DNA of 64,000 bases from Ovis canadensis (GCF_042477335.2 NC_091260.1:51231001-51295000); one strand, 5' to 3'. Shown: positions 23,001-38,000, counted from the first letter of the stretch. The notes: generated by a model from the sequence alone, not told the origin. Numbers and translations are program-made.

Positions 23001-26000
23001 GGCTCACGGGGTCTTTAGGTGGCAGGCCTGGGGTTTACATCCCAGCAGTAATAAGCTGGAGAGGGAATTCCACAGTGGCGTTGGCCAGTGCCAGTGTCCT
23101 CATGGTGGAACAAGCGTCACACAGTGGCCATCACCAGTGTCCCATGTCGTCAGGGTGAGCTCTAGTTGCCTCCTGCCTCCTCAGGAACCTCTCCAAGATC
23201 AGCAGATGGGTCTGACCCAGGATTTTTTCAAATGGCTGCTTCTGTCCTGGGTCCTGGAGTGTGTGGAGATTTGTGTGTGCTCTTTATTTCCCACAGCCCT
23301 GGTTCTCCTAAAAGTAAGTCCCGCTGGCCTTCACAGCCAGATGTTCGGGGACTTGTCTTCCCAGGGCAGGGCCTCTGGGCTGGGGAGTCAGTGTGGGGCT
23401 CTGGCCCCTTGCTCCTTGGGAAGCAGCTCTGCAGTTATAAATTATTCCTTCCCCCCATTTGGGGGTTGTCCACCCAGGGGTGTGGGCCTTGACTGCACTG
23501 CATCTCATACCTCTTATCTGTCTTGCTGTGGTTCCCTCGTATCTTTAGTTGTAGAAGATCTTTTCTGCTGGTCTTCTGTTTTGTTTCTTTTTCTTTAATA
23601 GTTTTTCTATAAGTAGTTTTAATTTTGTTGTCCCCCCCAAATAACATGCTTTTTGATTCTAGCATTCACTCTAGTGAACATATTTCCTACTTGATGATTA
23701 AATGAATGTTTCTAAACTTCCCTCAACATTTTACTTTGTGGATGATTCTAGAAGACATATACTTTAAAAGAATATTAATGATAAGATAGTGACATTATAA
23801 ACTATTCTAAACAACTAGCAAAAACAATTATTGAAGACTATATGTCCTTACATCTAGAAGTTATCCACTCTCAAGCAGCCAGCAAGCCCTTTGTTTGGAC
23901 TGTGTAAATTTCAGATAGAGTTCAGAAATTGGAATACAAGAGAGCTGCAAGTCCAAGTAGAACAGAGGTCATTAGATGACCTTTAGATGACTGCTTTCTA
24001 AAATAATAGTTCATCTTTGGTCTTCAGTAGCCAAATTCAGCATGTTAAAAAATCCATTTAGGAAAAAAAAAAGACACTCAAGCTGTAAAACATGGACTTT
24101 TGAAATCCTGTTGACTACATTCAGGATTCAGGATATACTGATTCAGGAAACTTAATGCTGTATTTGGTATTAGAACCACATTATGATTTTCTGGAACCAG
24201 ACTTTCTAATTAAGTTTATACTTGTGGGTTTCACAGATAGCCATTAAAATGTATGTTCAACCCCCCCCCCACCCAAAACAACCCAGTCTGTCTTATATAG
24301 GGCTTTTTAAAGAAATATAATATGTAAAGCATATTATGTAATAAGGCAAAATTTGTTTTATTTTGATATAGCTCGCGCTGAAAGGCTCTAGCTACAGTGG
24401 ATTGCTTGAGCGACATCATATTCACACCAAAAATGTAGAGCACATTCTTGATAGTTTACGGTAAGTCTGTGGGATCAGGTGTTAAGTGGGCTTCTGTATT
24501 GAGGACTTTCAATTTTTAAATTTTTACTAGCAGCTAATACTTAGATTTTTAGGAGAGATGGCCATTATAGAATCATTTTAAGAAAATTATACTGTGGCTA
24601 ATGGAGTTGGTATTAGAGTATTTTTAAGGAAATTTTTACTGTACTCTGAAAATTTCAGATTGTCAGTTATTATTTGGTCTGCCCAAGAAGTGCCTTTTCT
24701 AAACAGTTAATTTTGTACACAGCAGGCTTCAACTGTAGGATAATGTTTTATTTCTTAAACAGAATAGTAGATTATATAGGTGTTCATTATAATAGTTTTT
24801 GAATGTCTAAAAATTATGATTATAGAAACGTCCATTAATTAAAGGCTAAATGAGTCAGTGAATAAGTGTGTGTATGCAAGAGAATCAGTGTGAGGACATG
24901 CAAATTAGGAAATGTTTTAGTCACTGTTTTTATCTGGCAGTCAATATGTGTTGAATTTAAAATAATAGCTATTCGCTCTTATTTTAAAAAATTGTCTCTC
25001 AACGTGTTAGTCTTTTGGACCATTTTATATTAATGAATTTTAGCATCAGAAAGAATAGAGAAAATAAAAGGAAATTCTAATTAATATTGCTATTCGTCAA
25101 GGGCTTTAAAAGATGTTTTTAAAGCACATTGGAGACTTGGGATAGTTTATTCATGTGCTTCCTGTAGTTGATTGGTTGTTGTGGTTAAATGAAAATGAAG
25201 CTGACCTTCCAAAGCTAAACATAAATTTGTTTGTAAAACAAAGTTGTTTATTTTACAGCTCCATTGTAATAATCTGCCTCTCATAAAACATACTCCTTTA
25301 TGTTAGTGGAAATTTTATATACCTTTTACTTTTTTTATCTTAGGAATGAGGGAATTGAGGTTCGTCTCGTAAAGAGGAGAGAATATGATGAGGAAACTGT
25401 TCGATGGGCAGATGCTGTCATAGCTGCAGGAGGTAATAGTTTTGCAGAGGTAAAGGTGTTGGAATATGGAAATGCTCTTTAAAAGTCATATTTCCAAATA
25501 TCCTGTGAGCTAGCTGTAATGAAGCGTTCAGAGTCCTACCGTAAGACAAATTTTTAGGTTTTTAGAATCAGATTTTAAAAGGTGTGCTTTATACAGCGTT
25601 TTAATTTTTTAGTGGATGACGTTACTGTAATGTTCTGTGTGTCTGTATTCCTGTGTGTATACTTAAGGTGTGCCTTTAACTTTAAATATGATTCAAAGGA
25701 TTGTTTATAATTGTCCTTTGGTTTAGTTATGCCAGGCTTTAAAAAATAGTTGAGTTTAAGAGTTTAATGAGATTAGATAAATTCCATCCCTCTTTGGTCC
25801 CAGTATACTTATGCTTTTTTTTTTTTTCCTGAGCTGTATTACTACATTAGTGACCATTCTTTATAAACCTTTATGGGTTTTCTTTTTGGTGGGGAGAAAA
25901 ATGCAAAATTGGACACTTTGGATGTATTCTCATTAAAATAATTTGTGAATTTGGACTGATGGTATGAGAGAGGGAAAGAGGAATGGTTAAAAGAAGTGAT

Positions 26001-29000
26001 AGGGTTAGAATAGTGGCTCCCACCTGGGGGCTACTATCAGCATCTAATGGGTAGAGGCCAGGGATACTGCCCATCACCCTACAGGCTCAGGACAACCCCC
26101 AAAACAGAAAAATTACCTGGCCTAAAGTGTCACTCTTGCCACTGTTGAGAAATTCTGGGTTAGAGTTGGAGAGATAATACAAAGAATAGTGGGTAGAAAG
26201 GAAGTGGAGGAGACTGTGGCAGCCAGCAGGATGGGGTGGGGTGTGATTGCTAAAAGAACTAATGTTCACAGTGTTGTTGATCAGACTTGTTACAGAGCTA
26301 GTGTTTAATGCTTTATGTCCTTTAGGGGATGGCACAATGCTTTTGGCAGCAAGTAAAGTCTTGGACAGACTTAAACCAGTTATTGGTGTAAACACCGACC
26401 CAGAACGGTAAGGAAAAAGAATTTTTTTTACCTGTTATATATACAAACATTTATCCTTTGCTTTGCATAGTATATATTTATGATAAATCTTAAAGTTTGG
26501 AAGCTCTTTATCCTCTTGCTACAGGGTGTCTGCCATGGTGCATGCTGTGTGAGTGGGAACATCACCCTTCCTGGCTATCATGAATGTTAGAACTATGTAC
26601 CAGAACCATTTTGGTGATGAAATCTAGGCATGTAGAATTGATCTCTACCTTTAGCAGATTTCTCTTCTTTGTAGTTATTCTCAAAGTCTTAGCTCTTTTT
26701 TTAGCTTAGGCATGAGAAATACATATGCATTGCGCTGGCACTGGTGGTAGAAAATTATGATATGGGGTGGACAGGTTCTCACATCTGATTTCCCAGGTAG
26801 GTTGGGAGTAGTGTCTGTAGCTGAATATACCTGAGCCCTTGACTGAGGTGAGTACTGGTGACCTTTGGTGTTGCTGGTGATGGATGAGTTAATGATGTTG
26901 CAGCTTCTACCCTTACTTAGGCTCTTATCTACATCCCTAAGTATGCCTCCACTGATTTCCTGTGTGACTTCATAGACTTAATAAATAAATTAAACCCTGT
27001 TAGCACTTTTTCCCCCTTTCCTCAGCTTCTCTGACATATAACCTTATTCTGTTCTAGCCACTCACAACCATGATCATATCCAACAGTGATCTTGCTTCTA
27101 CTCTTGTCTTATTTAAGTCTCTTCTGTCCACTGCAGCCACAGTGACTGTTTTATAAAAGTTTGGTAATATTAGGTAGACTTCTCTGCTCAAAGTCTTACT
27201 GTGGCTCTCCATCTAACTCAGAATAAAATTAATTTTACAGTGACCAGTTCCTTTTCATCCTCGTTTGCTTGGAAATTTCTCAGTTTCAGCACCGGAAGTC
27301 CTTCGTCCTGGGAAAATTGTCTGTCTCGGGCAAATGGAGATGGTTGATCACCTTCACTGTGACATTCAAGACTCTACATTATCTGGCCTCTGACTGTTCT
27401 GTATGCTATGTCCTGTTATTTTCTCTTTCTTCATGCTGTTGTAGCCATACTGGCTTCCGCTTGAATGTATCTGGTGGCAGTTAAAAGTAATGCATTTACA
27501 AATGGACTTGTCTCCTTTCCCCGATGCCATACTTGATGAATGGAATTGTAATGAGTGCTAAAGCTGTGGCGACTCATCCTCACCCCTCCCTTCAGGGTCG
27601 GGTATTTAGTGTGACTTTTTAGGGATCCTACCTTTGAGTCCTTCTCTTGTCCTCCTCACTGTTACTAATCATAGCTGAGGCCTTTGTAGTGTGTGAGTTA
27701 AATTACTGCAATAATCTCCATTCTTGCTCTTTCCATCTCATCCTTCATACTTTGCCTTAGTATTTTTTCTAAAGTGCAAATTTGATTGTATCTACTCTTT
27801 AGTTAAGGTCTTTCAGGGTTTCCTTTTGATCTTCCAGATGCCTTGCAAATTCCTTAGCATAATGTATATGATGATTCACCACCTGTTGCTTCTCAGCTTT
27901 TCTAGTTTCATCTATCTTTATTTACCCACAGGCACATTCTTCAGCTTAAAAAAAGGACTGATGCCTCTCTAGGAACAGTCTAGGATCCTTCCTGAAGTCT
28001 ATTCTTTGGGGTTTTTTAATTGTATTTTTGCCCAGTTTTATTGAGATATAATGGACATACAGCACTGTGTAAGTGTAGGATGTACAACATAATGACTTGA
28101 TGTAACCTGTGTTGTGTGAAATCATTACCACAATAAGTTTTTAACATCTGTTATCTGATATAACTAAAAAAAAAAATAAGGGTGGGGGGGAGTTTGTTTC
28201 CTAGTGATGAGAACTCTTAAGATCTGCTCTCTTTAATAACTTTCAAATATACCATACACCAGTGTTAACTTTTGCCAGCATGTGGCACATTGCTTCTCGA
28301 GTACTTTCTTATAAATGGAAGTTTATACCTTCATTCAGTAATCCCCCCTCGCCCCCCGCCCTGCTGCCCCAACCCGAAGCTGTGCTTAAGCACAGTGTAA
28401 TGGATGAGCATCCTAACATCTTGATTGGAGGCTCACTTGTGGGAGCTTTTGCTTTCGTGGTGAGCTTTGTTGATAGCAAGATAGCAGAAAGAGTAAGTGA
28501 AAGAGTTCTCCAGAGGTCCTTTTCATGCCTTTATTTGTGCTTTCGCCTGAAGTGCCCTTAGACCACTGACTCAATTGTGTAGTTCTTTTTAATTCAAGAC
28601 TGGTTCCTGTCTTGGGCTCTGACTATGATTCCCTCTACAGAGAGCACGTCTCTCTTATTATTTTCTGCTTGATTATTTGTCTCTTCCATCAGACTACAAA
28701 TTCTTTGAGTATAGGACTAAATTTCTCTAGCATACTATTATTATACATAGTCAGTAGGCAATAAACACTTGAAAAATGAATGATTAGTTAAATGATTTTA
28801 GGGAGCAGGGCTAGGACCCTGACCTAGCTGAGCAAATATCTCCTGAGCACAAGTAACTGAGATTATTGCTTCAGTAATTATTTTTAAATTGCCTTTAGTG
28901 ATTGTACACATGTATTTTAGAAAAACTTTGTAATGATAGATTGTTTAGTGATCATATTTTATACAGTTTGTTGAAATACATTCTCCTTTAAAAACTGGCT

Positions 29001-32000
29001 TAATATTCATTAGCTTGTGAAGATTTTGAAACTGATAAGCAGAAGGTGTTGTTTCTCTAATTTCTAGCTGGAATAATGTATTCTAGAAGTCTTTTGTTTT
29101 TTCTTTTTGCCCCCCCAGGCAGAAATGTATAAGGCCTCTAGCTTGTTCCATAATTCAGGTTGCCTGACTTATATTTTTTATAAGTGTGAGGTGTCTCACA
29201 ATCCTTAAATAAGCCCAGAAGTTAATGTTCAGTTAAGTTTCTTCTTCTCTGCAGTAGTTATCAAACGCAGCATAACAAATCATCCGCGAACTGGAGGCTT
29301 AAAACAATAGTAATAATAATTTATTTTCTCCCATGGTTTCTGTGTGTCAGGAATCCAGGAAGGGTTTGGCTGGATGGTTTTACCTTGGGATCTCTAATGA
29401 GGTTATAGGCAGATGTCAGCTGGGACTGCAGGCATCCAAAGGTTGGGCTGGAGGATCTGCTTCTCTAAGATGGCTCATTGGTAGACTCAGCCAAATTAAA
29501 TAGACAATTTCAGTTTTCTCTTTGGTATTCTGTACTCTCTCTGCTGACGCCTGTATATAATTACGACATTTAAATACTTAATAATCAAAATGGGGTAGAG
29601 AGCATGTGATAGCTGACCTTTAATGTAGCCTCTTGTTATTTACACCTTTATGTGGTTCCTTTCCCACGTTAAGTAGGGCTGGCCCGTGGGACCAACAGAA
29701 TATGATACAACAGTGTGTGCATTCCAAGGCTAGGTCATAAATGGTACTGTAGCTTCTGTGTTGGTCTCTTGGGTTGCTCATTCTTGAGCAAGTCAGCCAC
29801 CATGATATGAGGATACCAAGGCCGCCCTGTGGGGAGACTCACGTGGAGAGAGACTTGAGGACCTTGAGGACCTTGCCAGCAGTTAGCACTAGTGAGTGAG
29901 CCACACTGAAATTGAATCCTCCAGGCCAGGCCTAGATTTTTCTCTCTTGAGTGTTTTAGACCTGCAGGTGACCTCAGTAGGTATTCTATCAAATAAATGA
30001 CTGTTGATAACTTTTATATAAGGGCCTTCCCTTGTGACTTAGCTAGCAAAGAACCAGCCTGCAAGGCTGGAGACCTGGGTTCAGTCCCTGGGTTGGGAAG
30101 ATCCCCTGGAGAAGCGAAAGGCTACCCACTCCAGTGTTCTGGCCTGGAGAAGTCCTTGGGGTCGCAAAGAGTCAGATGGGACTGAGCGACTTACACTTTG
30201 ACTTTCAACTTTTATAATCTTAGCACTGTATAAGAGTATTGCAGTAAATATAAAAATTTAAAAAATCTAGTCCCTGCCTAAGTTTCTTAGATAAATTTAT
30301 CTCAGATAAATTGACTAGTTACAGCTTTGTAAAACCCTTTTACGTGGCTCTTCACATTTATGTTAATTTATAGTTATTATTAAGGGTTTGTTTTGCCAGG
30401 CAAACTGTCAGCCTTTCCTTCAAGATTGAAGCATCACATAAATGAGGCTGATTGAACTTTCTGGACACCTTTCCACATGTTAGGTGCCATAGCTTCTCAT
30501 CTTCATTTATCAGCCTATAGGCAGTTAACAGTTTGTAATTTGCAGTTTTTTTTTTTTTTTAAATTCTGTCTTTCATGAAAGCCGTTAACTCCTTGAAGTT
30601 AGATTAGATAAAGCTATGAGTTCTGTTTTAGTAAGAGATTATCTTAAAAGATATTTCTAAGGGGTTAATGGTTCAAAAAACTTTCAAATAAATAGTTTGA
30701 TTCCTCAGAATAACCTTTTGAGATTGGTGGTCTTATGGCCTTTTTAGAGATAAAGAAGCTGATGCTGAAGTGACTTGCCCAAAGTTAGTAGTTAAGTAAT
30801 ATAGATGTTAAAATGCAAATATCACTACACCATTAGATAATTTTGCAGGAATATCAATCAGTGGCAAATTTGCTGTTAGTTTTACTGTAATGTGGAAACT
30901 TAAGTTGTATTATGGTATTAAACCTGGATGTAAACTACTATTTGTATTTGGTCTTTTTTTTTTTTGGTTCTTGTTGAAAATATAAATAATATGTGGCAAA
31001 AATGAATTATAGAGTAGAAATTCAAAAATATTCATGTCTGATTTTTGTAGTTTAATGATACCTTTTGAATTGAGTGCTTTTATTTCTTCTTCCCTTTATA
31101 CCACCCAAATCCCTTTAAAATAAAGGTCTGAGGGTCATTTATGTCTTCCTGTTCGATATACGCATTCCTTCCCAGAAGCCTTACAGAAGTTCTATCGTGG
31201 TGAGTTCAGGTAGGAACTTCTTACTATTGCTCTATAATTATCTTGTTAAGATAATATAATTATTATATAATTATTTTATTAATGTATATCATTAAAAAGG
31301 CTGTTAAACAGAACAAAATTAGATAATATTTGGATTAGTCCATAGTTGTAGCCATAAAAAACAATTCAAATAATACATAAAAAATAATGCATTAGCTGAG
31401 TCACAAACACATCTAACTTGTCTACTCCTAACCCTATTGGAACTATGTGGAGAAACCTTGCCAAATGCCACTTGACCTGTAATGTAATTGTTAAGTAGAG
31501 GTTTTTCTCCTTCAGTGAGATAGAGGCCATGTCTCTACTTTAACCTTACATGTTTTTACCAATTTGGTAAAAAGATGATTAAGACTATTGGTGAAAATTA
31601 AATGTTCAAGGTCTCTGAGATTTTGTATTTTTCACTCTCATCTTCTCCCATCCAGAGTGTCTGAAGGTTGGATTTATTCTAACTATGCTGAGATGCCTGG
31701 TATCTCTGTCTTACATGTTAAGTATTTCCTAACCAGTAGAGATGTTTTTTTTTTAAAATATTCCTTTCACTTAATTTGTTCAGTAGTCAGACTGCCCTGA
31801 AGGAGAGGAAGGGTAGAGGAAAGAGTTAAGATGAGGTAGACCCATTAATTAGAGCTAAGTTGGACTACTTTTTTTCGCTGACTTAGCCTAGATTTTATAG
31901 TTTGAGAAAACCTTTTCTCTAGGTGTTTGTGAAATTGGATTAAATCTTCTTGACTTCTGGAATCTTTTTTTTTTTTTAGTAGCGAGTCTCTTAGTAGCGA

Positions 32001-35000
32001 CTTTTCAGTTTCTGCTCATCTCAGAAGTTTAGCACCCTTACAGATGACTAATATACTCCAAGTAGGAGTATATTTTTGTGTACTTATCTAGTAGAATCTG
32101 TCCCATTGGCTTTTTGATATGTCAGTTTTTGATTTTAAAATCAATTAAACTTGATTCCTTTTTTTTTCCCACTAAAAAGTCATTGAAGTTTTAGATGTAA
32201 TCTTAAGTGTTACAGTATTTGTTATTCAACTCTTATGTTAAAAAAAAAACCAGAAATATGTTATTACTGAATTTTAGGGAAGGAATTTTTATATAAACTG
32301 ACCACTTTAACATAATGGTGTTTTAATTTCAGAATGTTTTCTTTTTTATATATATTATACATTTTGATAAGTAAAACACAAATACATTAGGCTCCATATA
32401 TGGGATTTAATGGATACTTGATAAATAATTTGACTTTAATTCATGTTATTTGAGGGGTCTTATAGTAGATATTGCCATCTAAATCTGGTTTTGCGCAGGA
32501 ATTTGTGGTGGGTTTTAGATATTTCTGGGGTAATTTGTTCATGGGATAACTAGTTTCTTAATATTAATTTTTTTAATTTGAGAAACTATAATGTCTAATC
32601 CTTTGTTTAACTTATTCTATTTCAATATAACTTGCTTTTTTTTCACCCTAAGGTGGTTGTGGAGGCAGCGAATTAGGTTATATCTTGAAGGGACTGGCAT
32701 CAACCCTGTTCCTGTGGACCTCCATGAACAGCAGCTGAGTTTGAATCAGCATAGTAGAGCCTTCAACATTGAAAGAGTTCATGATGAAAGTAGGTGGATT
32801 GGGAATTAAGTGTGTTTGGGGCAATATGTAATTTACAGTTCCTTTGATCTCTAATTTCTAGAAGTAATCATTTATAATTATATGGGGATTTCAGTGCCAC
32901 TGACTACATTTAAGGAAGTACAATGAACTACTTGAGTTGTAAAATTTTTATGATTAGATTCTGAAATAAGAAATATAGCGTATGTCCATAACAATTTTTT
33001 TCTAGGGTGGGTTTGAAAACTCATTGATAAGGGAAGGACTATAAAATGTCTGAGAGGGTACTTGATATTTAAGGAAAGAGTCTTGGTCTTAATCTTTGAA
33101 ATGTCAAAAAGGAAAAAGAAAGTGGTTGAAAGAAAATGAACTAATCAGTGGAAGACTTTATAATAATTATACATTAATATATTTGCATTTATATATATTT
33201 ACCATGGGTCTAGTTATTGATTAAAAAATCTTTTAGGAAATTTTGGTATCTCAGCTTAAGATTTGTATTTCAGATATTTGTGTAAGATGCTAAGGGAATA
33301 TTAGCATAAAATGATATGCAGCTTTTTTGTTGTGTTAAGATGAATTCTCAGTTTTGAGCTAATTTGAGGATTATATTTAGCAGTATTTCCCCACTTTGTC
33401 CCATAACTGTAAGATTTTCATTATGCAAGAAGATCCCAAGAGATATCCTAAATATCTGTGGACTGTATAAAAGGATATTATTTCCTTTTGCATTTCATTT
33501 CTTGGCTCAGCTTTATCAGAAAAAGCTATCTTTACATAACTGTTTTCCGGCTTTGTTTCTGTCTGGTTGTGGTATTTGATGTTTACATATATTTATTTTT
33601 TTCTGAGTTTTTCATGGTGATTTATAGCTTTATAGGTTCAGTTCAGTTCAGTCGCTCAGTCGTGTCCAACTCTTTGCGACCCCTGGCAGCACGCCAGGCC
33701 TCCCTGTCCATCACCAACTCCCGGAGTTCACTCAAACTCATGTCCATCGAGTCGGTGATGCCATCCAGCCATCTCATTCTCTGTCGTCCCCTTCTCCTCC
33801 TGCCCCTAATTCCTCCCAGCATCAGTCTTTTCCAATGAGTCAACTCTTCACATGAGGTGGCCAAAGTACTGGAGTTTCAGCTTTAGCATCATTCCTTCCA
33901 AAGAACACCCAGGACTGATCTCCTTGCAGTCCAAGGGACTCTCTCAAGAGTCTTCTTCAGCAAAACAGTTCAAAAGCATCAATTCTTCGGCGCTCAGCTT
34001 TCTTCACAGTCCAGCTCTCACGTCCATACATGACCACTGGAAAAACCATAGCCTTGACTAGACGGACCTTTGTTGGCAAAGTAATGTCTCTGCTTTTGAA
34101 TATGCTATCTAGGTTGGTCATAACTTTCCTTCCAAGGAGTAAGCGTCTTTTAATTTCATGGCTACACTCACCATCTGCAGTGATTTTGGAGCCCAAAAGA
34201 ATAAAGTCTGACACTGTTTCCACTGTTTCTCCATCTATTTCCCATGAAGTGATGGGACCAGATGCCATGATCTTCGTTTTCTGAATGTTGAGCTTTAAGC
34301 CATCTTTTTCACTCTCCTCTTCCACTTTCATCAAGAGGCTTTTTAGTTCCTCTTCACTTTCTGCCTTAAGGGTGATGTCATCTGCATATCTGAGGTTATT
34401 GATATTTCTCCTGGCAATCTTGATTCCAGCTTGTGCTTCTTCCAGTCCAGCGTTTCTCATTATGTACTCTGCATAGATGTTAAATAAGCAGGGTGACAGT
34501 ATAAAGCCTTGAGGTACTCCTTTTCCTATTTGGAACCAGTCTGTTGTTCCATGTCCAGTTCTAACTGTTGCTTCCTGACCTGCATACAGGTTTCTCAAGA
34601 GGCAGGTCAGGTGGTCTGGTATTCTCATCTCTTTTAGAATTTTCCACAATTTATTGTGATCCACACAGTCAAAGGCTTTGGCATAGTCAATAAAGCAGAA
34701 ATAGATGTTTTTCTGGAGCTCTCTTGCTTTTTTGATGATCCAGCGGATGTTGGCAATTTGATCTCTGGTTCCTCTGCCTTTTCTAAAATCAGCTTGAACA
34801 TCTGGAATGTTCCTAAACTGTGAGTTAATGCCATGTTTTAAAGATGGTTTTTCTTCCCCTGAAAAAAAGTCATTTGATGTTAGAAAATTTTTAAATAACT
34901 AGTTTTTAAAAATCTGGAAATCTTTCAAGTCATTCATAAGCACATTTCCTATTACTGTTTTTGAAAGACTGTAGTAACTATTAATAGTTTAATTTTTTAA

Positions 35001-38000
35001 AAGATTTTTAAATCTTAGCTAGAAATTTTATTTTATACTTCACCAAAACAAGTTATTGCTGTCATCAAAATGATGTTCAGGATTTGGTTGTTTTCACCAA
35101 CAGTATATAGGATATAGATTCATTGCTCAGATTCACTGGTTTTAACTTATAAACTAAATATATATAGAAACAAATTATATATAAAGTTAGTAATATTCAG
35201 GATATTTACATCTGGTTTGTGGAGGTTCTAGTAAAAGCATAGGAAATACTCAAAAAGAATTAAAAAAAAATTTCTCAAAACTTAGGCACCAGTCTCTGAA
35301 TGAAGGAACACACAAAATACTTAATATAATCAATGGTAAAAGGTCCCACACTGAGGCATGTTAGTATACTAGGGCTAAAGCAAACCTCTTGCAAGCTTCC
35401 AGAAAGGAAGTGGTGATAGTGGTGGTGATTGTGGTTGGAGCAGGTTATTTTATACATGAAGAATCTGGAATCAGAGTAGTTTCAGATTTCTCAATAACAA
35501 CACTGGAACTTGTTATATTAATTATTAATATTATTGGTATTAGCAATTATATAACATTTATAATGTTGGCACTATTTTAGAGAACATTTTTGTTAGAGAG
35601 TTTTTTTCCTTGATAAAGAACTTTATTTTCTGAGAAAAAATTAGGAAGATTTCAAGATATATCTCATGTTCCCTATTTAAATTCTCTTCAGGTTGGCAGG
35701 GAACACTTCCTAAGAAACTGCCATTTGGGATTTTTGAATATAGGAGTAGGTTTGAGATTATAAATATACCACCATGTTTGATCCCTGATTTAGCTTTTTA
35801 ATTTGGAACACAGAATTAAAGAGAAAAAAAAATGCTAGTTTTTTTGCAAGAAGGATGATTTAACTTCATTCCAATAAAATTTTCTGTTTAGTGTTATCTG
35901 TCCTTAACTAGATTATATATGTGGTGTGCTCAGTTGCTCAGTCACGTCTGACTCTGCTGCCACATGGACTGCAGCCCACCATGCTTCTTTGTCCATGGAA
36001 TTTTCCAGGCAAGAATACTGGAGTGGGTTGCCATTTCCTTCTCCAGTGCATCTTCCTGATCCAGGGATTGAACCAGGCTCCCCTGCATTGCAGGCATATT
36101 CTTTACCACCTGAGCCACCTGGGTTGTATTCAAATTAATGAAGAGGAGTTCATTTTTATTACCATTATACCCTCAAGGGAAGGTATGTGCATGCTAAGTC
36201 GCTTCAGTTGTGTCCAACTATTTGCGACCCCATGGACTGTAGCCCTACAGGCTCCTCTGTCTATGGAATTCTCTAGGCAAGAATACTGGAGTGGGTTGCC
36301 ATAGCCTCCTCCAGAGGATCTTCCTGACCCAGGGATCGAACCCCGGTCTCCCACCTTCCAGGCAGATTCTTTACTGTATGTGCCACCAGGAAAGCCCAAG
36401 AATGACATAATGATGTGGGTGCATGTTAAGTCAAGGGAAGGTAGAGTTTGTTTATTTGTTAAAGAAAACTTTTAATCACATAAACTCGTAACTTTTTATT
36501 TGCAAGTCTACTTGTATTAATTTGGATAAGTGAATTGATTTGACAAACAATCCTAGAATCTCAGTGGCTTAACATACTGAAGTTTTATTTATAGTTCAGC
36601 TCACTGTCCAAGGAGTGTTCAGGCAACCTCCAAACAGTGGCCTTTGATCTTCTGTTTGGTCCTTGTAACTTATGGGGAGAGGACAGTGAGAGCATGGGGG
36701 ATTCTTAGGGAAGTTTTAGGAGCCAGGCCTTTTCACTACTTTTGCTCGTACTCCATTGGCCATTACTAGTTCCATGAGTATACCCAAGGTGGGTGGATCC
36801 AGAAACATAGTCTAATGGTTTGACTGTGAGAGAAGTGCACAGTATTTTGGTCTCTGTCACATAACAATTCTATACTTAAAAATATAAATTAATGATTAAT
36901 TTTGTAATGGATTCTCTTAGATAGAAAATTGTCAATTGCTCTCGAGTCCATCTTTTTGTGTTTTGTTGAAGCAAGGTGTAAATGAACAGTTTAATGATTA
37001 AATAATGTTTGGTAGTCAATTAGCATGAAAGAAATATAAGCAGAATTAAGATGATTAATGAGACTTGAAACAATTTTATATATTCTCTTCCTCTTTTGAT
37101 AAAATATTTCAGGTGAAATTCAGCAAGCACATATAGTAAAAGTGCTATATACAGAAAGGAAAATTAGGATGCGGAGAAACAAGAATACAGATAAAAAGTT
37201 AAGACCATACAAAAGAAAAACATACGGTTATAGTTTGGTGAGATTTCAGATTTATCAGTTACTAATATACAGTGATGGCTTCCTTGGTGGCTTAGCAGTA
37301 AAGAACCTGTCTACCAGTGCAGGACACAGAGGTTCCATCCCTGGATTGGGAGGATCCCCTGAAGAAGGAAATGACAACCCATTCCAGTATTCTTGCCTCA
37401 GGCATGACTTGGCAACTGAGTACAAAGCAATATTTAGTGAGTACTTACTGTTAGTGAACATTTGTAGAAAATCTGTGAGGAGATACAAAACATTCCATTA
37501 GCGATTACACTATGTAAAGAAAAATAATTTAAACTATAAATTTTAACTTTTTACGTTGGTAAAACTTGTTAGTTGTAAAAATGTGAATATATTTAGTACC
37601 AAATTAAGACAATAACAAAAGTTAAGTATGCAGTCTTAAGTACAATCAAATTTGATCAAACACATCATTCTTATATACCTTTTTGTATCAGGTTCCTTCT
37701 GTATTACAAGATCTAGCTGATAATGTTAGCCCATTATATAATTTAGTCAAATAAATTTTTAAAGATTCCATGGTATTGTAATAGCAACTTGTGGTAATTG
37801 AAAGAATAGTTGGGTCACTTTAAACAGTTAAAATCCAAAAGAAATTATACATGTAATTAACATTCAATAAGCATATAAACAAATAGGCTACAAGTCAGAG
37901 GAGAATATTAAATTGGCGGTTGTGTTGGTGACAGTGGTGGAAAGTTTTATAGAGTATTAAGTGTCTAATGTGTCTAATACACATTAACCTGAAACAGAAT

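Larger units (their letters stand above)
11086..24371 (+). other. NADK2: NADK2 intron 1 (13.3 kb)
   Basis: This is the longest intron. It starts in the CpG island and then holds at least six Bov-tA copies. Older elements are a MER1-like hAT element, a MER5A-like fragment, an L1 ORF2 tail and a long L1M-like block (21.0-23.6 kb). Stretches near 17.0-18.0 kb and 19.1-21.0 kb show no gene and only vague traces of old repeats. Confidence 0.9.
26408..31125 (+). other. NADK2: NADK2 intron 4
   Basis: This intron holds L2-like fragments (about 27,050-27,480, 27,690-27,970 and 28,560-28,760), L1M-type sequence near 28,015-28,345, an MLT1-like LTR piece near 29,270-29,480 and a Bov-tA at 30,019-30,206. 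A 99-codon open frame at 28,262-28,561 is not supported as an exon. Confidence 0.85.

Noticed and set aside
22185-23598. Several long open frames (92-153 codons) on both strands
   Set aside because: They lie in a GC-rich degenerate L1M-like repeat block, overlap in several frames, and show no domain, splice context or codon bias.
33957-34664. 235-codon reverse-transcriptase frame as a possible retron or diversity-generating system
   Set aside because: Its GVPQG/YADD context and flanks are those of the BovB LINE. There is no accessory gene or template repeat.
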